Below are positions 48,828 through 60,500 of a stretch of 64,000 nt of DNA, piece after piece. Numbering within the stretch: position 1 is the first letter of the stretch; every line of letters begins with the position of its first letter. The notes under the pieces were generated by a model. That model searched no databases, was not told where the DNA came from, and saw only the letters and a list, made by a program, of their open reading frames with translations. The DNA comes from Actinomadura rubrisoli. GTDB taxonomy: Bacteria; Actinomycetota; Actinomycetes; Streptosporangiales; Streptosporangiaceae. Position numbers and translations under genes: made by a program. The stretch lies in NCBI RefSeq assembly GCF_004349215.1, contig NZ_SMKU01000001.1, positions 1 to 64,000 on the forward strand. Reading direction: 5' to 3'.

Positions 48828-51020
48828 ATGACTCCCCCTCGTTTCGTCTCCGAGTATCAGCAAGAGCACGAGGACGACATCCAGGAACTCAAGCGGGCGG
48901 CACAGGAGCTGGCCAGCGTGGCCGAGACCGTCAAGGAGGTGGCGGAGCGGACCACGGAAGCGCTCGGTGATTCGGCCCTCTCACCGTCCGTGCTTCTGGC
49001 GCCGCGCAGCGGGCTCGCGATGGACCGGAAGCTGCTCAGTGCTCTGACCAACGGGCGCGGCCTCGGTTTCGCGGTCACCGGCGGCAGGCAGGGCACCCTC
49101 TTCGGTGGACTCGGCCGCGTGATCGGGCGGGGAAACCTGTTCACCGAGATCATGGTGACCTCGCTGAAACTGCGGCTGGACGCCCTTCGCCTGGCCCATC
49201 CGGAGCTGACCGGGGATCCCAAGCTGACGCGTTTCGTCGAGGCCGTGTACGCCGATGAGGACATCGAGGCGACGCGTGCGCTGTGGGCGCTGTTCAGAGA
49301 CAGCGGGTTCATCGGGGCGCTGAGCCGGCTCGCCCCGGCCGCCAACGAGCTCTTCGCGTTGAAGGGCCTACAGGACGAGAACCCTTTCAACGACGCCGCG
49401 GCGTGGCGGGTGGCCACGGAGCGGTCGGTGCCCAAGGCGGATCTGCTGCTCGGGGTACCCGCCAAAATGATCACCCGATGGGAACGCGGGGACGGGGCCG
49501 CCGGCCCGGTGGACGCGTCGGATTACGAGGCGCGGGCCCTCCAGAAGCGCGGAACCATGCTGGATTTCCTGCGCAACATCAACCTGCTGGGCAACGACGG
49601 CCGGATACTGATTCAGACGATCGCGGGACCGGACGGAGTCGAACGGTACGTGGTGCAGGCCCCCGGCGCTCGTCCGGGACCCAGTTGGAACACCTCCCCG
49701 CAAGACTTCGTCGGCGCGCTCCACTCCCTCGCCGAAGACCGCTCCAGCTATCCTGGCGCGCTGAAGAGCGCGATCGACCAGTACGGAGTGCCCGAAGGCG
49801 CTGAGATCGCCCTGGTCGGGCACAGCGCGGGTGGCATCGCGGGCATGATCCTCGCCCAGGAGGCATCGTTCTGCCGGCGCTACAAGGTGACCCACGCGAT
49901 CAGCGTCGGCTCCCCGATCAGCTACAAGCGCTGCGCCGACACCGGGACGAAGGTGATCTCGGTCGTCAACCAGCACGACCTCTTCACGATGCTGGACGGA
50001 GTCGGTGCCGGCAGTTGCGCGGACCCTCCGTCCGACTGGTACGTCGTGGAGTACACCGAGCCGACCCACCTGTTCCCCGACTGCCACAGTCCCGCGCACT
50101 ACCTGAACGATCTGGAGCATCTCCTGGTCGAGCCCAGAACGTACATCGACGAGCAGCTCCAGCCCTACGACGGCGAGGTCGTCCGGTCCCAGCTCTACCA
50201 GACCTACGACGATGCGCCCAAGCCCAGCGGCTACCCGTTCCTGGCGGTGCCGACCCAGCGGATCGACACGGCCGCGGGAGCGGCCGAACTTCCCGTCACC
50301 TGCACCGGGGGCGACGGCCTCGCCGCCCTCTTCGCGGCCGACGCCGGCGCGGCGCGGTCGCTGCTCAGTGGGCTCCCGGTCGGGGAACCGCTGCGGATCG
50401 GGCCGGGAAAGGTCGTCGTAGCGCTGGTCGCAACGGACTGCCGGCGCGGCAGCCTCGGCGCCTTCCAGCAGGTGGCCGCGTGCGTGCTGGTCCGGGGTCC
50501 CTGGACGTCGCGGTGGCCGCCGGTCACCGAGTTCCTGCGCCGCGGCGACCTTCGCGGCGTCGGCGTCCACCCGTTCGGCACGGTGGTGACCACCGACGAG
50601 ATCGACGCCGTGAACCGCGACGTCTGGGGACATCCCTCGCAGATCGCCCACGTGGAGGTCCAGGTGAGCCGGCTGCGCTTCGCCGTCCGGGCCTCCAGCG
50701 AAGCGGGACGGCTTCTCCGGCTCGAAGGGCTGCTCGGGCCCGGCGTGCCGAGCCCTGGTCACGACCTGGTCGTCTACTCAAGGCGCGGCACATCGGTGCT
50801 GCGTTCGGTCGCCGACCTCCGCGGGCCGGTCCGGGTCTACCCGATGACGACGGCCAAGCTGAAACTCGGCCAGCGCCGCGAACGGCTGGTCGCCCTGCTG
50901 CACGAGCTCGGGCTGAACGGCCAACGCCCCCTGGCGTGCCTGTCGATTCGGGGCTTCCAAGCCCGTCTCGGTGCCGGCGCGGAGGTCCAGTGGGTTCCGG
51001 AGGACGGAGCGAAGCGTTGA
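48828..51020 (+). CDS. Lipase-like alpha/beta hydrolase with C-terminal acetoacetate decarboxylase-like region, 730 aa
   Basis: Residues about 220-440 form the hydrolase: IALVGHSAGGIAGMILAQEA gives nucleophile Ser333. HAISVGSPISYKR and VVNQHDLFTMLDGVGAGS carry the next strand and probable Asp; a His in PDCHSPAHYL fits the triad. The N-terminus has a coiled-coil-like stretch (ELKRAAQELASVAETVKEVA). Residues about 510-700 (LRGVGVHPFGTVVTTDEIDA, NRDVWGHPSQIAHVEVQVS) resemble the acetoacetate decarboxylase fold (VTTxEA..GRxxWGxPK). No signal peptide. The ATG follows AAAAGGAAAACC. The stop overlaps the next gene (TTGA). Confidence 0.65.
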   Translation: MTPPRFVSEYQQEHEDDIQELKRAAQELASVAETVKEVAERTTEALGDSALSPSVLLAPRSGLAMDRKLLSALTNGRGLGFAVTGGRQGTLFGGLGRVIGRGNLFTEIMVTSLKLRLDALRLAHPELTGDPKLTRFVEAVYADEDIEATRALWALFRDSGFIGALSRLAPAANELFALKGLQDENPFNDAAAWRVATERSVPKADLLLGVPAKMITRWERGDGAAGPVDASDYEARALQKRGTMLDFLRNINLLGNDGRILIQTIAGPDGVERYVVQAPGARPGPSWNTSPQDFVGALHSLAEDRSSYPGALKSAIDQYGVPEGAEIALVGHSAGGIAGMILAQEASFCRRYKVTHAISVGSPISYKRCADTGTKVISVVNQHDLFTMLDGVGAGSCADPPSDWYVVEYTEPTHLFPDCHSPAHYLNDLEHLLVEPRTYIDEQLQPYDGEVVRSQLYQTYDDAPKPSGYPFLAVPTQRIDTAAGAAELPVTCTGGDGLAALFAADAGAARSLLSGLPVGEPLRIGPGKVVVALVATDCRRGSLGAFQQVAACVLVRGPWTSRWPPVTEFLRRGDLRGVGVHPFGTVVTTDEIDAVNRDVWGHPSQIAHVEVQVSRLRFAVRASSEAGRLLRLEGLLGPGVPSPGHDLVVYSRRGTSVLRSVADLRGPVRVYPMTTAKLKLGQRRERLVALLHELGLNGQRPLACLSIRGFQARLGAGAEVQWVPEDGAKR

Positions 51021-52393
51021 CCGATCCCACCGACAGCCATATCACGGAGATTCTTCGCGGGCCGGACGGGCCGCACATCGCCGCCTTCTTCGACTTCGAC
51101 GGCACGCTGGTCGACGGCCTTTCGTTCACCGCCTTCCTGCGCCGCCCCGGCCTTCCGTCCAAGGCGCTGCTCGGCGGACTGCTCAGAACCCGCCCGATCC
51201 TGTTCTGGCGGCTGGCCCGGGGCGCGCTGCGCGCGGAACCGTCCGACGATGATGTGCGAGCCGCGTACGACCTGGTACTCGGCTTTTGGTGCGGCCACCG
51301 CGAGGAGATCCTGCAACGGCACGCGCATGAGGTGTTCGCGCTCGACCTCGCCGCCCGGCTCCGCCATGGGACCTGGTCATTCGTCCAGGCTCACCGGCGG
51401 AAGGGACACACCGTCGTTCTCGTCTCGTCGGCGACGCGCTACCAGATCGCTCCCGCGGCCGACGAACTCGGCATCGACCATCTGCTCTGCAGCGAAATGG
51501 AGGTCGAGGAGGGCACGTTCACCGGCCGGCTCGGCGGGCCGCTGCTGCGCGGCAAGGCCAAGGCTTCGGCGGTCGGCGAATTCGCCGCATCACGCGGTAT
51601 CGACCTGCGGGCGAGCCATGCCTACGCCGACACCGCCGACGATGTGCCCTTTCTCGAAACGGTCGGCCACCCGTGCGCGATCTGCCCGGCGGACGGCCTG
51701 TCGAGCCTCGCGGCCGAGCGCGGCTGGGCCTGCCTGCCGGTGAGCCGGGGACCTCTTGTCCGCCCGGGGCACCGCGGGCGGACAATGAGGCGCCTAAAAC
51801 GCCGTCCGATGGCGGATGGTGAATCGCCTTTGGCGGGGATACGACTGCGTGTCGACGGCGCCCGGTTCCTCTCCGAGCGGCGGCCCGTGGTGTTCCTGCT
51901 CAACCATCGAAGCCCGCTCGATCCCGCCGTCATCGCCGAACTCCTCGGCCCGGACCACCGGCACGGCGATGTCCTCTTCATGGGACGAGGCGCCGAGCCG
52001 GGAATCGCGGTGGACCGGCTCTCACGCGGCCACTCCGTGGTGATCGCCTCCGAGAGGACCCGGTCGCTGACCCCGATGCCGGGTCCGTTCGCCAACACGG
52101 CCTTCCTCATCGCGAGAAGCGCCGGCGTCCCGGTGGTGCCCGTCGTCATCCGCGATATCGACTGCCTCCTGCCGTGCAACACGGCGGCCGCGCGCGCGGG
52201 CACAGTCCATGTGGTCGTGCACGAGCCCATGGACATCACGGGCGACGACGCCGTCGAGGCCTCCACCAGGATCGAAGAGGTCCGGCGACTCTACGTGGAC
52301 ACCCTCATCACCGGGTCGCCCTCCTCACCCGTCAAGCCCGTGACGGCGGTCCTCGGCGCGGCGTCCGCTCGCGGCCGGGCCGGCGGCGCGTAG
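51017..52393 (+). CDS. HAD phosphatase - PlsC-type acyltransferase fusion, 458 aa
   Basis: TTG start at 51017, overlapping the previous stop, seven bases from GGAG. Residues 1 to about 225 are a HAD-IB phosphatase: FFDFDGTLVDGLSFTAF (Asp26, Asp28), VVLVSSATRYQIAP and YADTADDVPFLETVGHPCAI. Residues about 265-440 are a PlsC acyltransferase: FLLNHRSPLDPAVIAELLG (His297-x4-Asp302), RGHSVVIASERTRSL, with the usual EGTR reading SERT here. Such fusions can dephosphorylate and acylate lipid intermediates. The PKS and WS/DGAT genes downstream suggest a shared lipid product. Confidence 0.85.
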   Translation: MTDPTDSHITEILRGPDGPHIAAFFDFDGTLVDGLSFTAFLRRPGLPSKALLGGLLRTRPILFWRLARGALRAEPSDDDVRAAYDLVLGFWCGHREEILQRHAHEVFALDLAARLRHGTWSFVQAHRRKGHTVVLVSSATRYQIAPAADELGIDHLLCSEMEVEEGTFTGRLGGPLLRGKAKASAVGEFAASRGIDLRASHAYADTADDVPFLETVGHPCAICPADGLSSLAAERGWACLPVSRGPLVRPGHRGRTMRRLKRRPMADGESPLAGIRLRVDGARFLSERRPVVFLLNHRSPLDPAVIAELLGPDHRHGDVLFMGRGAEPGIAVDRLSRGHSVVIASERTRSLTPMPGPFANTAFLIARSAGVPVVPVVIRDIDCLLPCNTAAARAGTVHVVVHEPMDITGDDAVEASTRIEEVRRLYVDTLITGSPSSPVKPVTAVLGAASARGRAGGA

Positions 52394-52554
52394 CCGATCC
52401 GTGATATCAGCAATTTCTATCAGTTCGGATACCGGTTCTTTCGGTGTGGCCCTAACGGTTCCATTGCTCTGGGTCGCGACGGATTTTAGTATCAATATCA
52501 GATACCTTCAAGCGCAACCGGTGTCCTCCAGCGCACGTCGTGAAAGTTGAGTCA

Positions 52555-53118
52555 ATGCCCCATCTGCCGTTTCCCGAAGACGAGTCGCTACCACAACAGG
52601 TTCGGCAGTGCCTGGACGAGCTGCCGACCAGACTCAACGTCTTCCAGATCATGGCATACGCCCCGACGACGGTATGTCATGTCGCCGATCTGGGGGCGGC
52701 GTTGCTCGGAACCCTGAACATTGCTCCGGCGCATCGCGAGATGGTCATCTTGTGGGTCGCCCGTCAGACCGGCGCCAAATATGAATGGGTGCAGCACCTT
52801 CCGCCGGCCCGGGCCGGCGGAGTCACCGAAGAGCAGATCCAGGCCGTCTACGACCTTGATCGGAGAAGGCCCTGCCTGGGGCCGGCGCAGCAGGCCGCCC
52901 TGGCGCTGGCGGACCGGATCGTCGCAGGGGTTCCGAGCGGCAGGGCCGACATCGCCCGGCTGGCCGAACACTTCACACAGCGCGAGATCGTCGAATTGGC
53001 CGTGCTGGCCGGCTATTACCTGATGCTGGCGCGATTCCTGGTCACCTTCGATGTGGACCTTGACCCGCGTGGCGACGCGCTGGCGGACGCATTCACGGGG
53101 CGGCGTGATGCCGAATAG
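52555..53118 (+). CDS. Carboxymuconolactone decarboxylase/AhpD-like family protein, 187 aa
   Basis: The CMD/AhpD fold is indicated by PAHREMVILWVARQTGAKYE then WVQHLPPARAGGVTEEQIQA and ALALADRIVAGVPSGRADIA, REIVELAVLAGYYLMLARFL. The usual CxxC of peroxidase-type members is replaced by GAKYEW, so redox activity of the AhpD kind is unlikely; lactone decarboxylase-like or binding functions remain. ATG at 52555 is preferred, GTG at 52540 possible. The gap before it (52394-52554) is AT-rich and contains GTATC..GATAC at 52489-52505, probably the promoter of this gene and those following. Confidence 0.75.
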   Translation: MPHLPFPEDESLPQQVRQCLDELPTRLNVFQIMAYAPTTVCHVADLGAALLGTLNIAPAHREMVILWVARQTGAKYEWVQHLPPARAGGVTEEQIQAVYDLDRRRPCLGPAQQAALALADRIVAGVPSGRADIARLAEHFTQREIVELAVLAGYYLMLARFLVTFDVDLDPRGDALADAFTGRRDAE

Positions 53119-53127
53119 GAGGTGCGC

Positions 53128-54528
53128 ATGCTGATGTCCGAGGAGCTCTTCGGTGAGGGGGCTTGGGATCTGCCGCGCCGGCTGAATCCCTTGGATAACC
53201 TGCTGTGGCGCAGTGAGTCCGATCCCCAACTGCGGTCGCCGAACATGCTGGTGCTTCTCCTTGACCGCGCGCCGGAATGGGAACGGTTCGCCGCCGGCCA
53301 CGAATGGGCCACCCGGATGGTGCCGCGGCTGCGCGAGCGTCCGACGCCGCCGCTTCTCCGGCCCCTGGCGCCGGTCTGGATTCCCGACCCCGAGTTCGAC
53401 GCCGGCCGTCATCTTCGCCGAGCGGCCCTGCCCGGACCCGCGGGCCGCAGGGAACTGCTCGATCTCGCAGAGGCGCTGATCACCGCTCCCTTCGACTGGA
53501 GCCGTCCGCCCTGGGAGAGCCTGCTCATCGAGAGCGTCCAGTGGGAGGGCCGGGCGATGGCCGCCTGGTTGATCCGCTATCACCACTGTCTTGCGGACGG
53601 AACGGTGCTCCTCTCCTGGCTGGACGGGCTGCTCAGCCGCTCCCCCGAACCGCGCTGGGACAAGCTCCAGCCGCCTCCGCCCGAGCCCAGGGGCACGTCC
53701 CGGGCACGCCTCCCTCTGCCCGACCTCGTCCACGAGGCCACCCAGGCCCTGCACCGGCCCGCACACGCTCTCGCCGAGAAGAGGCGGGCACTGCGCACCG
53801 TCGCCGACGTGTGCATCGGGCAGGCCGGTCCCCTCTCCCCGCTGCTCGCCGACCGGAGTTCCGACCGGCGCGTGGATCTGGTGAAGGTGCCGACGGAGCC
53901 GCTGATGGCGAGCGCGCGCGCAGCCGACGTCACGCTCCAGGACGCCATCTTCGCGGGTGTGGTCGGCGGATTCAGGCGTTACCACGAGCAGGCGGGAGTG
54001 GCGGTGCCGCCGACGCTCGCCACCGTGATGCCGCTGGCCTTGCACACCGGTCCGGCGCGGGCCGGCAACCGTTTCGGGGCGATCCGGCTGGCGGCGCCGA
54101 TGGACGACGGTGATCCGCGCTCCCGGCTCACCGCGGTCCACGACCTGATCGCCCGTGCCGCGGACGCCTTCTCTCCGGCGGGCCTGGACGCGTTGGTCAC
54201 GCTGGCCTCTCAGCTCCCGGCGCCGTTGATGAAGGACATGGGCAGGCGGCTCGGGCGAAGCTACGACCTCCAAGTGAGCACGGTCGGAGGGTTCTTCCGC
54301 CCGCTGTTCGTGTCCGGTGCCTCCGTCGAGGACGCCTTCGGTGTCGGGCCGCTGCCCGGAAGCGCCGCCATGGCGTTCGTCCTGCCGCGACCGGCCGGAT
54401 CCAGCGTCACCCTGACCGTCGATCCGGCCGCCGTCACCGACCCGCCGGGGTTGGCGGAGTGCGTGGAAGAAGGTTTCGCCGAAGTCATGCACCTGGCCCC
54501 TGACCGGGCCGAGCGCTCTGATCCGTAA
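53128..54528 (+). CDS. Wax ester synthase/diacylglycerol acyltransferase (WS/DGAT) family, 466 aa
   Basis: The active-site motif HHxxxDG is present as RYHHCLADG (His152, His153, Asp157, Gly158). Other family blocks are SPNMLVLLLDRAP, RPPWESLLIESVQWEGRAMA, VTLQDAIFAGVVGGFRRYHE and NRFGAIRLAAPMDDGDPRSR, LQVSTVGGFFRPLFVSGASV. These enzymes esterify fatty alcohols, diacylglycerol or polyketide-derived alcohols with acyl-CoA. The ATG follows AGGAGG. It is 26 bp from the PKS start, so its acyl donor or acceptor may be the PKS product. Confidence 0.9.
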   Translation: MLMSEELFGEGAWDLPRRLNPLDNLLWRSESDPQLRSPNMLVLLLDRAPEWERFAAGHEWATRMVPRLRERPTPPLLRPLAPVWIPDPEFDAGRHLRRAALPGPAGRRELLDLAEALITAPFDWSRPPWESLLIESVQWEGRAMAAWLIRYHHCLADGTVLLSWLDGLLSRSPEPRWDKLQPPPPEPRGTSRARLPLPDLVHEATQALHRPAHALAEKRRALRTVADVCIGQAGPLSPLLADRSSDRRVDLVKVPTEPLMASARAADVTLQDAIFAGVVGGFRRYHEQAGVAVPPTLATVMPLALHTGPARAGNRFGAIRLAAPMDDGDPRSRLTAVHDLIARAADAFSPAGLDALVTLASQLPAPLMKDMGRRLGRSYDLQVSTVGGFFRPLFVSGASVEDAFGVGPLPGSAAMAFVLPRPAGSSVTLTVDPAAVTDPPGLAECVEEGFAEVMHLAPDRAERSDP

Positions 54529-54554
54529 CGCAGAAGAGATCCTGGGAGGAACTC

Positions 54555-57500
54555 GTGGCAGCAGGCCGTGTCCAGGCCCCGGACGGTATCGCGATCATCG
54601 GCGCCGGGCTCCGGCTGCCGGGCGGGATCACCTCGCTGGGTGAGCTGTGGACGGCGTTGGAGGGGGGCCGGGACCTGGTGGGCGAGGTGCCCGCCGATCG
54701 GTTCGACGCGGACCGCGTGTACGACCCTCGCCGCCGCCCGGGCAAGACCCACACGAAGGCGGGCGGGTTCCTCACCGGTATCGACTCCTTCGATGCCGCG
54801 TACTTCGGGATCTCCCCCAAGGAGGCCGCACGGCTGGATCCGCGGCAGCGGCTGCTGCTGGAGTGCGCGGTCGAGGCTCTCGACGATGCCGCGATCGATC
54901 CGCGGACGCTCGCGGGCGCCGACACCGCCGTCGTCACGGGCGCCTGCTTCCAGGACTACTACACCCTTCAAAGCCTCCGGCGCGAGACGGCGAACGCCTA
55001 CACGATGGTCGGCTCGTCGAGCAACAACACCGCCAACCGGGTCTCCCACTTCCTCGACGTCCGCGGGCCGTCGTTCGCGGTCGACACCGCGTGCTCGTCG
55101 TCTCTCATCGCGCTGCACCAGGCCTGCGAGATCCTCCGGGCAGGCCGCAGCCAGATGGCGCTGGTCGGTGCGGTCAACATCATGCTGGACCCGTTCGGAT
55201 TCGTGGGCTTCTCCGCGGCCTCGATGCTGTCCCCCACCGGCCGATGCCGGCCCTTCTCGGGCAAGGCGGATGGTTATGTCCGCGCCGAAGCGGCGGGCAT
55301 GGTGATCCTCAAGCCGCTCGCGGCCGCGCTGGAACATGGTGATCGCGTCCACGGCGTGCTGCTCGCCACCGAGGCGAACTCCGACGGCCGGACGGTCGGT
55401 CTCTCGCTGCCCAACGCCCGGGCGCAGACCGAGCTGCTCGAACGGGTCTACCGGACGGCGGGCGTGGCTCCGCGGGAGGTCTCCTACGTGGAGGCGCACG
55501 GGACGGGGACCCAGGCGGGCGATCCGATCGAGTGCACGGCGCTCGGCGAGGTCCTGGGCCGCGACCGCGCCGAGCCGCTGCCGATCGGCTCGGTGAAGTC
55601 CAACCTCGGGCACAGCGAGGCCGCGTCGGGGCTCGCGGGGCTCTTCAAAGCCCTTCTGGTGCTCCGCGAGCGCCGGATCCCCTCGACGCTGCACGCCGAG
55701 CCCGTCAACGACGAGATCGATTTCCCGGGGCTGGGGCTGGAACCGGTCCCGGTGGCCAAGGCTCTGGCCACCGGTGAACGCCTGATCGTGGGCGTCAACT
55801 CGTTCGGTTTCGGGGGCGCCAACGGGCACGCTGTCGTGGCGTCCCCTCCCGACATTTCCGGCACGTCCCAACCGCGGCCCGAGGCGGATCCCGCCAGGCT
55901 CCCGCTGGTGGTCTCCGCGCGGACGGAGGAGGCGCTGTCCGCGGCGGCGGCGCGATGGTCGGAGTTCCTGGACACCTCCGATCCGGGCGGCTTCTATGAC
56001 GTCGCCCACACCGCCCGCCGCCGCGGGTCACGGCATCCGCTGAGGTGCGCCGTCCTGGCGGAGCATCCGTCCGAGGCGGCGGCCAAACTCCGCGCCCTGG
56101 CCGCCGGCGACCCGGCCTCGGGCGCCGCCCGGGGGGCGGCGGTCTCGCGGGGCCGGCTCGGATTCGTCTTCAGCGGCAACGGGTCGCAGTGGCCGGGCAT
56201 GGGCGCGGCCCTGCTCGCGGAGGACGCCGCCTTCCGCGCGGAGGTCACGGCGCTCGACGAGATCCTGACGCCGATGCTCGGCTGGTCGGTGATCGAGGAA
56301 CTGTCCACCGCCGACCACAGGAAGGCCACGAGCACCAAGTACGCTCAGCCGCTGCTGTTCGCGCTGCAAGGCAGCCTGGTGGCGGCTCTCGCCGCTCGCG
56401 GAGTCCATCCGTCGGCGGTGGCGGGCCACAGCGTCGGAGAGGTCGCCGCCGCCTACTGCGCCGGGGCCCTGGACCGCGTCTCGGCCTGCAAGGTGATCGT
56501 CGAACGCAGCGCGGCGCAGGAGCGTACCGCCGGCGCCGGACGGATGGCGGCCGCCGGATTGGGCAGGGACGACGCCGAGAGCCTGCTGGCCGAGGCGGGC
56601 TGCGCCGGGCGGGTGGTCGTCGCCGCCGTCAACGGAGCGCGGGACGTCACCCTGGCAGGGGAGGCCGCGCCGCTGGAATCCGTGGGCCTGCGGCTGGACG
56701 ACCAGGGGATAGCCTTCCGGGACCTCGGCCTGAACTACGCCTTCCACAGCCCGGTCATGGACCCGCTGCACAGGCCCCTGCTCGATGCGCTCGCGGACCT
56801 GGCCCCGGCCGACACCCGGACGCCCCTGGTGTCGACGGTCACCGGAGCGACGCAACCCGGCCGGACCCTTGACGGGGACCACTGGTGGCGGAACCTGCGC
56901 GATCCGGTCCAGTTCGCGGCCGCGGTCGGCACGCTCACCGAGGCGGAGGGCTGCGATGTGCTGATCGAGATCGGCCCGCACCCCGTCCTCAACGGCTACC
57001 TGCGCCGCTGCACCATCGGCCGGGACGAGCAGGCGGCGGTCATCCCGACCCTGTCCCGCAGCGGTGCGGGCACCGCCACGCTGGACACCGCGCTGGCCCG
57101 GGTCCTCGCGGCCGGGGGGAGGGTGGACTGGTCCCCGCACCTCCCCCGCCGGGGGAAGGTCGTCTCTCTTCCCGCCTATCCGTGGCAGAAGGAGCACCAC
57201 TGGAACGGCAGCCCGGACTGGTGGAACGCGGACGGTGACGGCCCGCCGGCGGAACATCCCGCGCACCCTCTGCTCGGACGCCGCAGGCGCAGTCCGGATC
57301 CGTCCTGGGTCCAGACGATCAGCCTGGCCACGCACGCCTGGCTGGCCGACCACAGGGTCGGCCAGGTGGCGGTCATGCCGGCCGCGGCCTACCTGGACAT
57401 GGCGCTGTCGGCCGGCCGATCGGTGCACGGGGGTCCCGCCGAGGTCGTCCGGTTGTCCATCGAGCGGACGCTGCCCCTGCCGTTCGACGCCCCGGAACCG

Positions 57501-60500
57501 GACGTCCGCCTGCACACGTCGCTGTCGGACGGCGGTGTCTTCCAGGTCAGCAGCCAGCGCGGCGTCGAGGCCGAATGGTCCGGGCATGTCCGGGGACGCG
57601 TCCGCAAGCTGGCGGGTGACCCGCCGCCGGGGCTCGACCTTGAGGCGATCAGCGCGCGGTGCCCGAAGGCGGTGACGGCCGATGACCACTATGCCCACTG
57701 CGCTGCCGCCGGCCTTCCGTACGGGCCTGCCTTCCGCCCCCTGACCGGACTGCGTGTCGGGACGGACGAAGTACTGGCCCGCTACACATCGGCGGCGCCG
57801 GGTCGAACGGCGGAAGCCGATCCGGCCGCGGTCGATGGCGGGCTCCAGGCGGCGCTGTCGCTGCTGCTGGAGTTCGGGGAAGGAACCATCCCCTATCTCC
57901 CCGTTTCAGTAGACGCCGTACGCTGCTGGCGGACGGTTCCCTCCGAAGGGACGGCACACGTCCGGAGGGTCGGAGGCGCGCCCGGCGAGGTCATGGTCGA
58001 TGTGGTCATGACCGATCCGGCAGGGACCGTGACGCTTGAGATGAGCGGATTCCGCCTGCGCCGGTTCGCCGGGGCCCGCCCCGCCGATGTGACCATGGTG
58101 ACGGAGGTCCTGCGAGCGGCTCCGTTGCCGGGAACATCACCCGATGCCGGCGATCTCCCGTCCCCGGCCGAGACCTTCGCCGCAGCCGCGGATACGATCG
58201 CGGAACTGCAGGACAGGTTCGCCGAGACGCGGCATTTCCACGCCCACCACCGGCTTCTGGAGATGATGGCGCATTTCACGGTCCGCGCCGTACGCGACAT
58301 CGTGCCCGGGCATGACGGCTTCGAGATCGCCGATCTCATCGAGGCGGGTGTCCGGGCCGAGCACACCAGGCTGCTGAGGATGCTGTTCCGGCTGGCCGTC
58401 CGGTACCGGCTGCTGGCCGAGGACGCCGGCCGGTGGCTGATCACAGGCCGTCCCGAGCCGGAAGAGATCTTCCAGGCGATCGCCCTGGAGCATCCGGGCC
58501 ACGGGGTCGAGCTCCAGCTCTTCGGAGTGGCCGGCCGTCATCTCGGCGGGGTGCTGCTGGGGCGCGACGACCCGCTGGACCTGTTCTTCGCCGACAGCGA
58601 TCTGGCGGCTCAGCACTATGACCATGAGCCGCTCGTCTCCTTTCAGAACGGCGTCTGCGCCGAACTGCTGAGGCAGATCGTCAAGTGCCTGCAGCGGAAC
58701 AGGCCGCTGCGCATCCTGGAAGTGGGCGCGGGCACGGGCGGGACCACGGCCGCCGCGCTGCCGGTCCTGCCGGCCGAACGGACCCGGTACACCTACACCG
58801 ACATCTCCTCGGCCTTCTTCCAGAGAGCCAAGAACCGCTTCGCCTCGTACGGCTTCCTGGACTACCGCACCCTGGACCTGGAGGCCGACCTCGCCGAGCA
58901 GGGCTTCAGCCCCGGTTCCTTCGACCTGGTCATCGCCGCGAACGTCCTGCACGCCACCGACGACCTCCGATCCAGCCTGCGGAACATCGCGGAACTGCTC
59001 GCCGACAACGGCCGGCTCCTGGCGGTGGAGGTCCATGACGAGTTCTACAGCGGGCCGACCTTCGGGTTGCTCGACTCCTACTGGCCGGGCGACCCGGATC
59101 TGCGGCCCGAGGGCCCGATGCTCTCCCGCGAAGGCTGGGTCGAGATCTTGGACGAGTGCGGGTTCACCGCCACCGCACAGACCGAGGAACTCGACGCCCC
59201 CCACCAGAGCATCTCCACGATCCTCACCTCCCGCGCCCCGCGCGCTCCTCGCGATCGTCAGGCCGGGGCGGGTCCGGGCAGCGTGCATGTGGCGGCGCTG
59301 ACCGGCGGCGGCCTCGATGACTTCAGCCGTCGCCTGGTCGGGGAGCTCGCCGCCCGCGACCGCCGGGTAGAGGGGGACTGGGACGCGAACGCCGACCCGA
59401 TGACCTGGCGGAGCGTGCTGGCCGACGCCCGGACCTCCGACGTCGTGCTGGTAGCCGCCGGGGACGAGGAGACCTCGGCCGAGAAGGAGACCGAGGGCGC
59501 CGTGCGGGCGATCGCGGCCTTGCGAGCCGCCGCGTCCGCCGCGTCCGGGATCGAGACGGAGATGGCGGCGCGCCTGTGGGTGGTGTGCGGGACGCAGGCC
59601 GGGATCGGGCGGCACCCGGCCGCGCTGCCGGGGGCCAGAGCCGCGCTCTGGGGCGCGGCCCGTACGCTAGCGACCGAGGCTCCGGGGCTCGATGTCCGCA
59701 GGGTGATGCTCACGGGCGCCGGCGAGGACCCGGACGCCCTGGCCGGGCGGCTGGCCGACGAGCTCGAATCCAGGACGGACGAGGACGAGGTCACCCTCAC
59801 CGCCGGAGGCAGGTTCGTCAGCCGGGCGTGCCCGGTGACCCCGCCGCACGTCAGCTCGATGGATGTGCCCTCGTTCGCGCTGCGGATCGACGAGCCCGGG
59901 CTGCACTACCGGCTGAGGTGGCTGCCCGTCGAGATCCCCGAGCCGGAGCCCGACGAGATCGTCGTCCGGGTCGGCGCGGCCGCGCTGAACTACCGCGACG
60001 TGCTCACCGCGCTCGATCTGATCCCGATGACCTTCGACCGGCGCCGTCCCGAACGTGTCCACGCGGGTCTCGACTGCGCGGGAACGGTCGTCGCCGTCGG
60101 TTCCTCGGTCGGGCACCTGTCCGTCGGCGACCGTGTCGCAGGTGTGGCCACCAGCGGGTTCGGCTCGCACGCGCCGATGTCCGCCGACCTCGCCTTCCGG
60201 ATCCCCGACGGCATGACATGCGCGGAGGCGGCAACGCTCCCCGTGGCGTTCGCGACCGTCCAGGAGAGCCTCCATCACCGCGCGGGCCTGCGGGCGGAGG
60301 AGACCGTCCTGGTGCACAGCGGCGCGGGAGGAGTCGGGCTGGCGGTCCTGCAATACGCCCGCCGTATCGGCGCCAGGGTCATCGCCACCGCCGGAACGCC
60401 CGCGAAACGGGACCTCCTCCGCCTGCTGGGCGTGCGGGACGTCCTGGACTCGCGTTCGCTGGACTTCGCCGGCCAGGTCCTGGACCTGACCGGTGGACAG

